DNA of 64,000 bases from Candidatus Kosakonia sp. 282A-S69 (GCF_029433855.1 NZ_JAROAU010000003.1:1601672-1665671); one strand, 5' to 3'. Shown: positions 8,994 to 19,866, counted from the stretch's first letter. Program-made: numbers and translations. Notes: generated by a model from the sequence alone, not told the origin.

Positions 8994-9527
8994 ATGCGTA
9001 GCAACTATTCAGGCCCGCAGATTGCCATTCACTGGTTGGTGGTGGTGCTGGTCGTCGGCGCGTACTGCGCCATGGAGTTTCGCGGGTTTGCGCCGCGTAG
9101 CTTCCGGCCTTATTTCAATATCGTCCACGTTTCATGCGGTCTCTCTGTTCTTATACTGATGGTGGCTCGTCTACTGCTGCGGTTGAAACATCCTGCACCG
9201 CCGATTGCGCCCAAACCCTCTGCGATGATGACCGGGCTGGCGCACCTTGGTCATCTGGCGATGTATCTGCTGTTTATCGCCTTGCCGCTGCTCGGCCTGC
9301 TGATGATGTATAACCGCGGCGGCCCGTGGATCGCCTTTGGCCTGCCGATGCCGCACGCCAACGAGGCCAACTTCGATCTGGTCGACACGCTCAAGGCGTA
9401 TCATGAACTTCTCGCCACACTCGGTTACTTTATTGTTGGCCTGCACGCCGCTGCCGCGTTACTGCACCATTACATTTTTAAAGACAATACACTGCTGCGT
9501 ATGATGCCGAAAAAACGCGAACGCTAA
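8994..9527 (+). CDS. cybB: Cytochrome b561 (superoxide:quinone oxidoreductase type)
   Basis: A 177-residue four-TM di-heme protein, the length of E. coli CybB (176). Candidate heme-ligand histidines sit in IAIHWL (TM1), IVHVSCG (TM2), KAYHELLATLGY (TM3) and GLHAAAALLHHY (TM4). E. coli CybB passes electrons from superoxide to ubiquinone in the inner membrane. The ATG at 8994 has AGGGG upstream and gives the family length. The ATG at 8958 would add 12 unlikely residues. E. coli also has cybB next to aldA. The hairpin GCCCGG/CCGGGC at 9535-9558 follows the stop. Confidence 0.9.
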   Translation: MRSNYSGPQIAIHWLVVVLVVGAYCAMEFRGFAPRSFRPYFNIVHVSCGLSVLILMVARLLLRLKHPAPPIAPKPSAMMTGLAHLGHLAMYLLFIALPLLGLLMMYNRGGPWIAFGLPMPHANEANFDLVDTLKAYHELLATLGYFIVGLHAAAALLHHYIFKDNTLLRMMPKKRER

Positions 9528-9700
9528 CGTATCCTGCCCGGTGGCATCCATGGCCGGGCTGCACATCCTGCGAAATCTCTTACCTTTTTTGCGTGACTTG
9601 CCCCAGAATGCTGTGATCCCGCCTGATTTTCGTAAGAAAAAGCTGGGGAGAAATCACATTTTCCATCATCGCCTGTGGGCGAAATTCGAACAAGCGGTGT

Positions 9701-9728
9701 AGATAGTATCTATTATAGAAACACTATC
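9701..9728. promoter_or_regulatory. Palindromic operator candidate before the MHS transporter gene
   Basis: AGATAGTATCT (9701-9711) is an 11-nt palindrome about one base. GATAGT (9702-9707) also pairs with ACTATC (9723-9728). Both sit within 45 nt of the transporter start and overlap an AT-rich TATTATAG that could be a -10 element. GntR or FadR-type repressors often use such sites, but no regulator is adjacent. Confidence 0.4.
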
Positions 9729-9745
9729 GAGAGTGGGAGAGGCAA

Positions 9746-11071
9746 ATGACACAGCCAGTACAGGAATCACTCGACCGGGTGGCTGCCGATGCGCAGGCCA
9801 GCGGATCGCGCAAATTACGTAAAGTTCTGCTCGCTACCGGTATCGGTCACTTTGTGGAGTGGTTCGACTTCGGCCTCTACGGCACGCTGGCGGCGATTAT
9901 TGGCCTGCAATTTTTTCACTCCTCCAGCCCGAGCGTGGCGCTGCTCTCCTCCTTCGCCGTGTTTGGCGCCGGGTTTATTATGCGCCCGCTTGGTGGGCTT
10001 TTCTTCGGCTCGCTGGGCGATCGCAAAGGCCGGCAGAAGGTGCTGGCGACGGTGATTTTGCTCACCTCAGGCGCAACCTTTGTGATGGGGCTGCTGCCCA
10101 CTTACCATCAGATTGGCATTACCGCCACGGTACTGCTGGTGATCACCCGTCTGGTGCAGGGCTTCGCCGCCGGAGGGGAGAGCTCAGGAGCCACTACCTA
10201 TCTTGCGGAGTACGCTCCGAACGCCAGACGCGGCTACTTCACCTGCTGGATCGACAACTTTGGCTTTATGGCATTTGTTGTCGGCTCCGGGCTGGTGTTT
10301 CTGCTTACCGCTGCGCTTGGCGAGAGCGCAATGAACGACTGGGGCTGGCGTATTCCATTCCTGATCGCCGGGCCGCTCGGTTGGGTGGGGCTCTATCTGC
10401 GCAGGCATCTGGAAGATTCGCCGGAGTTTCTTGAGGCGATGAAAAGCGGGCAGATCGAAACCGCGCCGCTGCGCAAAGCGGTCACCACCGCCTGGCGTGC
10501 GCTGCTCTTCTGTGTCGGCTTTGTGGTTATCAAAGCGGTGGGGCACTGGACGCTACAAACGTTTATGCCGAGCTACCTCGCAACTGAGCTCCATTTCAGC
10601 AAACTCAACGCCTACGCCATCACCACCATTGGTCTCTTCTCCGTTGCGGTGCTGGTGCCGTTTATGGGCTATCTCTCAGATAAGTATGGCCGTAAGCCGC
10701 TGATGCTGGCGGGCTGCGCAGGGTTTATTCTGCTGAGTTACCCGGCGATGATGATCATGGCGAACGGCGATGTGCTCTCTGCGGTGCTGGCGATGGTGAT
10801 GCTCGGCGCGTTTATCGCGGCGTTTGACGGCGCATGCACAGCGGCGATGGCGGAACTCTTTCCAACTAACGTGCGCTACGGCGGCCTGTCGATCGCCTAT
10901 AACTTTGCCGTGGCCTTCTTTGGCGGGATCACGCCGTGGTTCTCCGCCTGGCTTATCACCACAACAGGCGATAAATTTTCGCCCGCCTTCTATGTGATGG
11001 GGGCTGCATTGATCACCTTCATCACCGTGATGCGCGCACGTGAAACCGCAGGCCAACCGTTAAAGCGTTAA
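9746..11071 (+). CDS. MHS-family MFS metabolite:H+ symporter (KgtP/ProP/ShiA-like)
   Basis: A 441-residue 12-TM permease of the metabolite:H+ symporter family. It starts with the hallmark GHFVEWFDFGLYG (TM1, about 34-46). The loop 2-3 motif GSLGDRKGRQKVL and the central GGESSGATTYLAEYAP follow, then SDKYGRKPLM in loop 8-9 and the family-typical ELFPTNVRYGG near TM10. The family imports organic acids such as 2-oxoglutarate, citrate or shikimate, and the actual substrate cannot be assigned. It stands alone, with a GGGAGAGG ribosome-binding site and a putative operator upstream. It is not part of the E. coli backbone at this locus. Confidence 0.88.
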   Translation: MTQPVQESLDRVAADAQASGSRKLRKVLLATGIGHFVEWFDFGLYGTLAAIIGLQFFHSSSPSVALLSSFAVFGAGFIMRPLGGLFFGSLGDRKGRQKVLATVILLTSGATFVMGLLPTYHQIGITATVLLVITRLVQGFAAGGESSGATTYLAEYAPNARRGYFTCWIDNFGFMAFVVGSGLVFLLTAALGESAMNDWGWRIPFLIAGPLGWVGLYLRRHLEDSPEFLEAMKSGQIETAPLRKAVTTAWRALLFCVGFVVIKAVGHWTLQTFMPSYLATELHFSKLNAYAITTIGLFSVAVLVPFMGYLSDKYGRKPLMLAGCAGFILLSYPAMMIMANGDVLSAVLAMVMLGAFIAAFDGACTAAMAELFPTNVRYGGLSIAYNFAVAFFGGITPWFSAWLITTTGDKFSPAFYVMGAALITFITVMRARETAGQPLKR

Positions 11072-11159
11072 ATAATACCCGGCGGGATCTCTCTCGCCGG
11101 GTTACAAAACGATCAATATATTCTTGCGCTGAAATATAATATATCCCCTGCGAAACCCC

Positions 11160-11501
11160 TTAAGGCGAAAGTTTTATACCGTAGGGGCACAGCGGAAATA
11201 GGCACTCGTTTTGTTTATCACATTCGCGCAAAGAAATATTATCATTCCCTGGACACGAGCAACTATTTTTTAAAGTTTTCCAGATGGTCGGGAAATAGGG
11301 CATGGTATGGATAACCTTAAATTCATGCATTCTTCCATCCATGATAATTCCTTTTGAATCAGTGACTAATATGTTTCCCGGGCGCAGGAAATAGTGGCCT
11401 CGGTACCAGACGATCACCGCTTTGTCCTGCTGTGTTCTGGCTAAAGCAAATGCCGTACCTGTGGCAGGGGAAACTAACATGTCCGTAATATTCCAGCGCA
11501 T
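11160..11501 (-). CDS. Small cysteine-rich protein of unknown function
   Basis: 113 residues with no recognised family. The N-terminal half is mixed alpha/beta. The C-terminal 35 residues are Cys-rich (CSCPGND, then CDKQNECLFPLCP), giving six cysteines in about 24 residues, which could bind Zn or an Fe-S cluster or form disulfides. No signal peptide is visible. The ATG has AAGGAAG about 4 nt upstream. Local base composition is more AT-rich than the flanks, suggesting acquisition. It is transcribed against the MHS transporter and divergent from frmR. Confidence 0.6.
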   Translation of the reverse strand: MRWNITDMLVSPATGTAFALARTQQDKAVIVWYRGHYFLRPGNILVTDSKGIIMDGRMHEFKVIHTMPYFPTIWKTLKNSCSCPGNDNISLRECDKQNECLFPLCPYGIKLSP

Positions 11502-11935
11502 ACATCTTCCTTACAAAATATTATCCACTCATTCGCCAGGAAGAATCTTAGCAAACAACATAGAAAGAACCTAAGCGAAACGTTAATTTAAGTTCAATAT
11601 GCTAAACGAGGATAATATTTAAAAATTTTTACGCTAAGTTGTGCGCTAAAACATGCGACAGGGGAGAGTGGACTTAAGGATTAATAACCAACGGTACTAT
11701 GTGGTCATTTGACTCTTCTGTGTAAAGCCCGGCCAGTAATTATCTTTTGTGTTGTTATTTAAATATCTATTCATATTTAAAACTCTCTCTATTAACAGTT
11801 CCGCAGTGCCAGCAACAATACTGACGGCGTCGACGCTTTCAGAAACGTCCTCGCTTTTCTCACCTTATTACGTCGCCGTTTGCATGATTGCTGAGGTTAA
11901 GTTACCATACCCCCCTATAGTATCCAGGAGGTTTT
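11502..11935. other. AT-rich intergenic region upstream of frmRA
   Basis: 434 nt without a credible gene. The left half is AT-rich (around 11580-11640) and probably carries the promoter of the Cys-rich gene. The right end carries the FrmR operator and promoter. A 67-codon reading frame at 11749-11952 runs through the operator into frmR and has no ribosome-binding site, so it was not called. Confidence 0.6.
11907..11923 (+). promoter_or_regulatory. FrmR operator
   Basis: ATACCCCCCTATAGTAT lies 12 nt before the frmR start. It matches the C/G-tract flanked by TA-rich half-sites bound by FrmR/RcnR-type repressors of the CsoR superfamily, and closely resembles the site I recall upstream of E. coli frmR. 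FrmR leaves this DNA when formaldehyde cross-links its N-terminus to Cys35. Confidence 0.8.
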
Positions 11936-13361
<1,426 letters not shown>

Positions 13362-13513
13362 TCTCCCTTCGCGCTGGCGGGTCCTCCGCCGGCGCAACCA
13401 AACTCCAAATCTGTGACCGCCGTTGCGCTTTTCACCATAAGAAAAATCCAATTATTGCCGATGCCTATATATCATTCCTTTGTACTTAGCAGACTAATAC
13501 GAGAGTCGACGCC

Positions 13514-15205
13514 ATGGATAACAAAGCAGCAATGCAAAAAACACAAGGCATTGGTTTTATGCACAATATTCGATTGGTTCCCCTGTTTACCTTTATTCTT
13601 TCCGGCATTCTGGTGCTATTTGCCTTAAGTTCCGGGTTGGCGGGTTATTTCCTGATGCAGGCCGATCGCGACCAGCAGGATGTGACTCAGGAGATCCAGG
13701 TGCGCATGGGATTATCTAACAGCTCTAACAATCTTCGCGTCGCCCGGATTAAATTGATTCACGCGGGTGCGGCAAGCCGTATCGCCGAAATGGAGGATGT
13801 GAAAACCAACATCGCCGAGGCGGAAAAACGCATCAAGCAGTCGCAGGAAAACTTTAAACAATATATGGATCGCCCGGTGAAAACCGAGGCCGACCTGACG
13901 CTGGATAGCGATCTCACTGCGCGTTTCAATGCTTACATTGCCGGGCTGCAGCCGATGCTGAAATATGCCAAAAACGGCATGTTTGAAGCGATCATCAACC
14001 ATGAAAGCGAGCAGGCGCGCCAGCTGGACGATGCCTACAATGCCGTGTTGTTGAAAGCGATTGAGATCCGCACCGAGCGTGCGCAGCGTCTGAAAGAGGA
14101 AGCCCACAGCCGCACGCAGCTTGGCCTGATCTTTATGGCCGCCGCGTTTGCTTTTGCGCTGGTGCTGACCATCATCACCTTTACCGTACTGCGTCGTGTG
14201 GTGATTAACCCGCTGCAGCGCGCCGCCCAGCGCATTTCACGCATCGCCTCTGGTGATCTGACGCTGCCGGACGAACCAACCGGGCGCAGTGAGATTGGGC
14301 GTCTTAGCCACGATCTGCAGGCCATGCAGCACTCTCTGGTCACCACCGTCGCCACCGTGCGTCAGGGGGCGGAAGAGATCTATCGCGGTACCAGCGAAAT
14401 CTCCGCCGGTAACACCGATCTCTCTTCGCGTACCGAACAGCAAGCGGCAGCGATTGAAGAGACCGCTGCCAGCATGGAGCAGCTCACCGCAACCGTGAAG
14501 CAGAACGCAGACAACGCGCATCATGCCAGCGGCCTGGCGCGCGATGCTTCGGGTAAAGCGACGAAAGGCGGCCAGATTGTCTCCGGCGTCGTGCAGACCA
14601 TGGGTAATATCACCAACAGTTCGCGCAAAATCTCTGAAATCACCGCCGTGATTAACAGCATCGCCTTCCAGACCAATATTCTGGCGCTCAACGCGGCGGT
14701 AGAAGCCGCGCGCGCCGGTGAACAGGGGCGCGGCTTTGCCGTTGTCGCCAGCGAAGTTCGTACCCTGGCGAGCCGCAGTGCCCAGGCCGCGAAAGAGATC
14801 GAAGCGTTGATCAGCGAGTCCGTAAGCTTAATTGAGCAGGGCTCCGGCGAAGTTGTCTCCGCCGGGGAGACGATGGATGAGATCGTCACCGCCGTTAAAC
14901 GCGTCACCGATATTATGCTGGAGATTGCTGCCGCATCGGATGAGCAGAGCAAAGGCATTACTCAGGTAAGCCAGGCGATCACCGAAATGGATAATGTGAC
15001 GCAGCAGAACGCCTCGCTGGTTGAGGAAGCGACGGCCGCAGCCACCTCGCTGGAGGAGCAGGCCGCACGTTTGACGCAGGCAGTCGGCGCATTCCGGCTA
15101 AACGGTGTGGAGGCGCAGCGCCAGAGCAGCGCGGCACCGACAGCAAAACCCTTTACCCCGCAGCGTCCGGCGCTGGCGAGCGGTGACAACTGGGAAACGT
15201 TCTGA
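13514..15205 (+). CDS. trg: Trg-like methyl-accepting chemotaxis receptor
   Basis: A 563-residue chemoreceptor. TM1 is at about 21-47, the periplasmic four-helix ligand domain at about 48-200, TM2 at about 203-225, then HAMP and the signalling domain with the highly conserved hairpin ([20 protein letters not shown]). Residues such as [20 protein letters not shown] match E. coli Trg, which senses ribose and galactose through their periplasmic binding proteins. Unlike E. coli Trg it ends in NWETF, the CheR/CheB tether of Tar and Tsr. It sits beside ydcI and ydcJ as in E. coli. A perfect intrinsic terminator follows. Confidence 0.92.
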   Translation: MDNKAAMQKTQGIGFMHNIRLVPLFTFILSGILVLFALSSGLAGYFLMQADRDQQDVTQEIQVRMGLSNSSNNLRVARIKLIHAGAASRIAEMEDVKTNIAEAEKRIKQSQENFKQYMDRPVKTEADLTLDSDLTARFNAYIAGLQPMLKYAKNGMFEAIINHESEQARQLDDAYNAVLLKAIEIRTERAQRLKEEAHSRTQLGLIFMAAAFAFALVLTIITFTVLRRVVINPLQRAAQRISRIASGDLTLPDEPTGRSEIGRLSHDLQAMQHSLVTTVATVRQGAEEIYRGTSEISAGNTDLSSRTEQQAAAIEETAASMEQLTATVKQNADNAHHASGLARDASGKATKGGQIVSGVVQTMGNITNSSRKISEITAVINSIAFQTNILALNAAVEAARAGEQGRGFAVVASEVRTLASRSAQAAKEIEALISESVSLIEQGSGEVVSAGETMDEIVTAVKRVTDIMLEIAAASDEQSKGITQVSQAITEMDNVTQQNASLVEEATAAATSLEEQAARLTQAVGAFRLNGVEAQRQSSAAPTAKPFTPQRPALASGDNWETF

Positions 15206-15229
15206 CGTTTAAATAAACGTTGAGATAAA

Positions 15230-15262
15230 AAAAGAGGCCGGATAATCCGGCCTCTTTTATTT
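15230..15262 (+). terminator. Rho-independent terminator of trg
   Basis: A 13-bp perfect stem (AAAAGAGGCCGGA at 15230-15242 and its complement at 15246-15258) with a 3-nt loop is followed by ATTTTG. The A-run on the opposite side makes it usable by the converging minus-strand DUF3829 gene as well. Confidence 0.9.
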
Positions 15263-15284
15263 TGTCGATTACGCAAACAGCAAC

Positions 15285-16253
15285 TTAGCAGGTGCCGATG
15301 TTGATCGCGTTGATGACGTTGTTGTAATTCTGCATCAGATCGCGAACATCATTTTCCTGCGTGGACTGCATCATCTGGAACTGTTTAGGCTCTTTCGCCT
15401 CTTTTTCATAGGTGCCATCTTCAGTATGACCAATGACATCACGGCCGGTGGAGAGATAGGAGTTGGCGGTGAAGATCAGGCTTGAACACCCTTTTTTATT
15501 GCTTTCACGCATTTTGGCGTCATACGCAGTCAGCGCTTCGTTGAACTGATCGAGTGATTTCTTAAAGGCGTCTTTCTTATCACCTAAACCTTCGCCATTA
15601 ATGAAGCCATTAGCGGCATCCATGCTCTCTTTCAGGTAGTAAATGGAGCCGATGCGGTAGTAGGCAGCAGTATCTTTCGGCGTTTTCTCGTATTCCGCTT
15701 TAATACGCTCGCGGTCTTTTTTATCGATGGCATTTAAGAAACCGGCCTGCGCAACAACCAGTTTTTCCATGGCGCTGATAAACTTCGGCTGCAGCTCGCG
15801 GCCTTTGGCACCGTTGTCGCTCTTATAGGTTTTGGCGTTAATGTAGTTATAGAGATCGCGGTTAACCGGTTCAGTCTCACCCAGCGCTTCGCTATAACGC
15901 GTGGCCGAGTCATCGAGATCTTTCATCGCCGGCTCCATCGCGTGTGCTTTATCTAACAGATCTTTCACGCGGGGGATGGTGGTGTCAGAGCCAGGGAAGA
16001 AGAGATCGTCCCGCGGCTTTTCACCGGTGAAAGCGGGAGCGATATATTTTTTATACTGCTCCAGTTGCTCACCAAACGAAGAGGAGGACATATTGGCCGC
16101 CTCAATATACGCATTATATTTGGTGATCTCAGCTTGCTCTGCCGAGCTTTGCGATGCCTGTTGCGGCTCTTCTGCTTTTTTATCGTCACACGCCGACAGC
16201 GCAAACACGCAGGCGGCAACTGCCAGCGATCGAGCAATTGTTTTTGCGAACAT
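15285..16253 (-). CDS. DUF3829 (YiiG-like) lipoprotein
   Basis: About 322 residues beginning with a lipoprotein signal, with lipobox LSAC and Cys22. The residue after Cys is Asp, the classical signal that keeps E. coli lipoproteins in the inner membrane. The body is helical and charged, with spaced Tyr/Lys (KYNAYIEAANMS) as in the DUF3829/YiiG family, whose function is unknown. The ATG at 16253 follows GGAGAAGG. Two upstream ATGs (16265 and 16274) lack a ribosome-binding site and would spoil the signal peptide. It converges on trg. Confidence 0.82.
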   Translation of the reverse strand: MFAKTIARSLAVAACVFALSACDDKKAEEPQQASQSSAEQAEITKYNAYIEAANMSSSSFGEQLEQYKKYIAPAFTGEKPRDDLFFPGSDTTIPRVKDLLDKAHAMEPAMKDLDDSATRYSEALGETEPVNRDLYNYINAKTYKSDNGAKGRELQPKFISAMEKLVVAQAGFLNAIDKKDRERIKAEYEKTPKDTAAYYRIGSIYYLKESMDAANGFINGEGLGDKKDAFKKSLDQFNEALTAYDAKMRESNKKGCSSLIFTANSYLSTGRDVIGHTEDGTYEKEAKEPKQFQMMQSTQENDVRDLMQNYNNVINAINIGTC

Positions 16254-16417
16254 TCCCTTCTCCATATTCTGCATAGGATGGTTTTTTTGAACCCACCTGG
16301 TGTGAGTGCTGCGTAGCGTAGCATCAATATATGATGCACTTTGCGCAGACTACTGGATCTGGTAGGGATAAGGGATGTTCGCTCACAGATGATTATTTGA
16401 GGGAAGTGCCAGAAATT

Positions 16418-16460
16418 TATGGGCCGGATAACGAGATGCTATCCGGCGCAGGAAGGGATT
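16418..16460. repeat. Single degenerate REP-like palindrome
   Basis: GGGCCGGATAACGAGATGC followed by TATCCGGC forms a short REP-type stem in the gap between two minus-strand genes. It is a partial match to the REP cores at 1-262 and 44957-45045. Confidence 0.5.
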
Positions 16461-16466
16461 TAAACG

Positions 16467-17150
16467 TTAGATAAAGCTGTCGTCATCGTTACCGAAATCG
16501 TCACTGCCAAAATCATCATTTTGATAGTCCCCAAAGCTGTCTGCCTGGTAGGGATCGTTGCCGTCGAGAAACTGCGTGTCAGAAGCGTTAGTGAACGCAT
16601 CATTCTGCGTCACGTCGCTTGCGGCAGCTGCCGGTTCTTCGATGATATTCACGATCTCCTGTGGCTGTGAGTGGTGAAACATACTGGTCAGCATATCGGC
16701 GATCACCACACCGCCCGCAACGCCCGCCGCGGTTTGCAGGGCGCCCGCCATAAATCCGCCGCCGCGCGATGCGGTGGGCGCTGGCGAGGCATACTGCTGG
16801 GGTTGCTGTTGCTGCACAGGTGGCGCCCCCCAGTTTTGCGCAGGCTGAGGGTTCTGGGTTTTGTTGCCGCCAAACAGGCCGCTGAGGAAGCTGCCACCGC
16901 CGCTGGCAGGCTGCTGGCTCTGCTGCTGCGCCAGCTGATTTTCCAGCTCCTGCACGCGCGCCTGCATGCGTTTTAACGCCGCTTCCTGGATTAGCATCGA
17001 TTGCGCCATATAGTAGGGTGCCGCCGGCTGCTGTCGGACCAGTTCGGTGATCTGGTGCTCGGCCTGCGCATCGCGCTGGCCGTTCTGTTGTTCAGCCTGT
17101 TTCAGGCGCTGAAAAAGCCCATTGATAAGCTGCTGTTCATCATATTGCAT
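16467..17150 (-). CDS. DUF2076 domain protein
   Basis: About 227 residues. The N-terminal 85 residues are a helical, Gln-rich DUF2076 segment (QQLINGLFQRLKQAEQQ, then APYYMAQSMLIQEAALK). A low-complexity Gly/Gln/Pro linker follows (GGGSFLSGLFGG, then a poly-Gln stretch). Next comes a short hydrophobic Gly/Ala-rich helix (about 145-165, GALQTAAGVAGGVVIADML) and a very acidic tail (DDFGSDDFGNDDDSFI). The family is described as periplasmic ligand-binding sensor-like but is uncharacterised. The ATG at 17150 is chosen because conserved DUF2076 sequence begins there. The upstream extension is not conserved-looking. Confidence 0.8.
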   Translation of the reverse strand: MQYDEQQLINGLFQRLKQAEQQNGQRDAQAEHQITELVRQQPAAPYYMAQSMLIQEAALKRMQARVQELENQLAQQQSQQPASGGGSFLSGLFGGNKTQNPQPAQNWGAPPVQQQQPQQYASPAPTASRGGGFMAGALQTAAGVAGGVVIADMLTSMFHHSQPQEIVNIIEEPAAAASDVTQNDAFTNASDTQFLDGNDPYQADSFGDYQNDDFGSDDFGNDDDSFI

Positions 17151-17297
17151 AACAATGATCTTCCTCTTGCTGTAGTCGATACCTTTGAGTCTATCAGCGC
17201 CTTTCGCTGCCGTCCTCACGCTGAAATGTTTGTTTAAGATTGGTTGCAGGTAAAGGTAAACAAGCCTCTTCCACAGCAGGTGTAAAGCATTTAACCA

Positions 17298-18221
17298 TCA
17301 GTCCGGTAGCGTTTTACGGATATAGCTGATTAAGGTGAGCGCCGCCGGTGAGAGCGGGGCGTCGACGCGGGTGATGATGCCAATCGGATCGCCGATGCCC
17401 AGCGGTGGAATGGGGAGCGCCACCAGTGAGCCGAGGCGCAGATCGTCTTTCACTGCGCCAGAGGGCACAAACCAGACGTAGTCATATTCGACGGTTAACT
17501 GCCGCGAAAGGGAGGCCGAGAGGGTTTCAATACAGCCCGTCGGCAGAGCGCAGTTCTGGCTGGCGAGCAGCTCCTCGGCGTTCTGTCGGGGCACTGTGCC
17601 CTGCGGCAGCACGACCACCGGCCACTCCAGCACCCGGCTCAAGGTGACGGTGCTCTGCAACAGTGGATGACGTGGACGCACCACCAGTTTAAGCGACTCC
17701 AGAAACAGCAGCTCATAGTGTAAGCCGCACATCAGATCCGGATCGGACATGCGCCCGATGCCGATATCCAGCTCGCCAGTCTTCAGCCCCGCCAGCAGCA
17801 TCGGGTTATTGGCAGTCGCCACCTGAATGGTGATATCAGGCTGCTGCTTGTGCAGCTGGCCAATCACCGCCGGTAAAATCCCCAGCGCCGCCGTAGGCAG
17901 CGCGCCAACGCGAATCAATTCGCAGTTTTTCTCTTCCTGATCGCTTAGCGACTGCCCGGCAATATTGACCGCATCCAGTACCCGCACCGCGTGGCTTAAA
18001 AACTGCTCGCCAACGTGAGTAAGCTGCGCGCCCATCCGTCCACGCTCAAACAGCCGCTTGCCGGTAAGCTGTTCAAGTTCATTTAAGGTCTTTGAGAGGG
18101 CAGGCTGGCTCAGATTGAGGGTTTCGGCAGCGCGCCCCAATGTTCCTTGTTGCGCGACCGCGACGAAAGTATGCAGGTGGCGCAGTCGGATGCGCTGTGA
18201 AAAGAGAGCGTTTTTTTCCAT
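17298..18221 (-). CDS. ydcI: LysR-family regulator YdcI
   Basis: A 307-residue LysR regulator. The winged HTH at about 12-70 contains FVAVAQQGTLGRAAETLNLSQPALSKTLNELE, nearly identical to E. coli YdcI. The effector domain fills the rest. YdcI has been linked to acid/pH and carbon stress control in Salmonella and E. coli. It is divergent from ydcJ across a 301-nt region, as in E. coli, and probably autoregulates from there. Confidence 0.94.
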   Translation of the reverse strand: MEKNALFSQRIRLRHLHTFVAVAQQGTLGRAAETLNLSQPALSKTLNELEQLTGKRLFERGRMGAQLTHVGEQFLSHAVRVLDAVNIAGQSLSDQEEKNCELIRVGALPTAALGILPAVIGQLHKQQPDITIQVATANNPMLLAGLKTGELDIGIGRMSDPDLMCGLHYELLFLESLKLVVRPRHPLLQSTVTLSRVLEWPVVVLPQGTVPRQNAEELLASQNCALPTGCIETLSASLSRQLTVEYDYVWFVPSGAVKDDLRLGSLVALPIPPLGIGDPIGIITRVDAPLSPAALTLISYIRKTLPD

Positions 18222-18522
18222 AAGATAATGTTAAAACCGAGTGGCGAAGGTGGCTCGCAGATTTATTTAATTTTGATAACCAGTTTGCAAAATATTATTA
18301 ACATCCAATCCTTTTGAGTTACAAACACATTCTGCCCGCAATGTGACGAAACCAGCATGTTTCCAGGGTTTTGTTCGCGCTACGTTCCATAATCTTTTGT
18401 TATGCTCGATTGCGCGCGGCAGAAGCGCGTTTTTTGCCACGATCACACTTTGTAAATTTCCCCGCACGGGGACGGGTAGCCTTCTCTACACTCCAGAGAT
18501 AACAGCGTGGAGAGAGAAGACT
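18222..18522. promoter_or_regulatory. ydcI/ydcJ divergent regulatory region with attenuator-like hairpin
   Basis: 301 nt without a gene. The ydcI-proximal part is AT-rich and contains T-N-A type palindromes expected of LysR sites, such as TTAACATC...GATAAC pairs. At 18413-18435, CGCGC-GGCAGAA-GCGCG followed by six Ts is an intrinsic-terminator shape on the plus strand about 90 nt before ydcJ. A TTGTTATGCT just upstream could be a -10 element. This suggests a terminated leader RNA. Confidence 0.4.
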
Positions 18523-19866
18523 ATGACGTACAGCATCACGGCAGATGAGATCAGGGAACAATTTTCGCAGGCGATGTCGGCCATGTACCAGCAGGAAGTC
18601 CCGCAATATGGCACCTTGCTGGAGCTTGTGGCTGATGTAAACCTGGCTGTACTGGAGCACAATCCACGTCTTCACGAACAGCTGGTGAATGCCGATGAGC
18701 TTGCCAGGCTGAACGTCGAGCGCCACGGCGCGATCCGCGTCGGCAGCGCGGAGGAGTTGTCTACCCTGCGGCGCATGTTTGCCATTATGGGGATGTTCCC
18801 GGTCAGCTATTACGACCTCTCCCAGGCGGGCGTGCCGGTTCACTCCACCGCTTTTCGCCCGATTGACGATGAGGCGCTATCACGCAATCCGTTCCGCATT
18901 TTCACCTCGCTGTTACGGCTGGAGCTGATTGAAAATGAGGCCCTTCGTGACCGGGCGGCAGCGATCCTGGCGAAGCGCGACATCTTCACGCCCGCCTGTC
19001 GGCAACTGATTGAAGTGCATGAACTGAACGGCGGCTTTACTGCCCAGCAGGCGCAGCTGTTTGTTAAAGAGGCGCTGGAGACATTTCGCTGGCATCGTCA
19101 TGCAACTGTCGATGAAAAAACCTATCAGGCGCTGCATTACGAGCATCGCTTGATTGCCGATGTGGTCTGTTTCCCCGGCTGTCATATCAACCACTTAACC
19201 CCACGCACGCTGGATATTGACCGGGTGCAGGCGCTCATGCCGGAGTATGGTATTGAGCCAAAAATCTTGATTGAAGGGCCGCCGCGCCGAGAAGTCCCGA
19301 TTCTGCTGCGTCAGACCAGTTTTAAAGCGCTTGATGAGCCGGTGATGTTCAGCGGTGAGCATCACGGCACGCACACGGCGCGCTTTGGCGAGATCGAGCA
19401 GCGCGGCGTCGCCCTGACGCCGAAAGGGCGCGAGCTTTATGACCGGCTGCTGAACAGCGCCGGGACGGGCAAAGATAATCTCACGCATCAGCTCCATTTG
19501 CAGGAGGTGTTCAAAGCCTTTCCCGACAGCGAGATGCTGCTGCGTAAACAGGGGCTGGCCTGGTTCCGCTATCGCCTGACACCCACCGGAGAGGCGCACC
19601 GCCAGGCGATTCGCCCCGGTGACGATCCGCAGCCGCTGATTGAGCGCGGCTGGGTAGTGGCGCAGCCCATCATCTATGAGGACTTTCTCCCCGTCAGCGC
19701 CGCCGGGATTTTCCAGTCCAATCTCGGCAATGCCACCCAGGCGCGCAGCCACGGTAACGCCAGCCAGCAGCAGTTTGAAGCCGCGCTCGGTTGCCCGGTG
19801 CTTGACGAGTTTGCCCTCTATCAACAGGCGGAAGAGCGCAGCAAAAGACGGTGTGGGCTGCTTTAA
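18523..19866 (+). CDS. ydcJ: YdcJ, 2-oxoadipate dioxygenase/decarboxylase (HglS)-family protein
   Basis: A 447-residue VOC-fold metalloenzyme, collinear with E. coli YdcJ. The family (DUF1338) includes Pseudomonas HglS, a non-heme iron enzyme turning 2-oxoadipate into 2-hydroxyglutarate in lysine catabolism. Candidate metal ligands are the His in VPVHSTAFRP (about residue 107), the His residues of FPGCHINHLTPR (about 223-230) and a Glu in the FGEIEQRG segment. The ATG at 18523 follows GAGAGAAG and gives the E. coli length. A longer reading frame from 18343 would run through the promoter region. Whether it uses 2-oxoadipate here is unproven. Confidence 0.93.
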   Translation: MTYSITADEIREQFSQAMSAMYQQEVPQYGTLLELVADVNLAVLEHNPRLHEQLVNADELARLNVERHGAIRVGSAEELSTLRRMFAIMGMFPVSYYDLSQAGVPVHSTAFRPIDDEALSRNPFRIFTSLLRLELIENEALRDRAAAILAKRDIFTPACRQLIEVHELNGGFTAQQAQLFVKEALETFRWHRHATVDEKTYQALHYEHRLIADVVCFPGCHINHLTPRTLDIDRVQALMPEYGIEPKILIEGPPRREVPILLRQTSFKALDEPVMFSGEHHGTHTARFGEIEQRGVALTPKGRELYDRLLNSAGTGKDNLTHQLHLQEVFKAFPDSEMLLRKQGLAWFRYRLTPTGEAHRQAIRPGDDPQPLIERGWVVAQPIIYEDFLPVSAAGIFQSNLGNATQARSHGNASQQQFEAALGCPVLDEFALYQQAEERSKRRCGLL

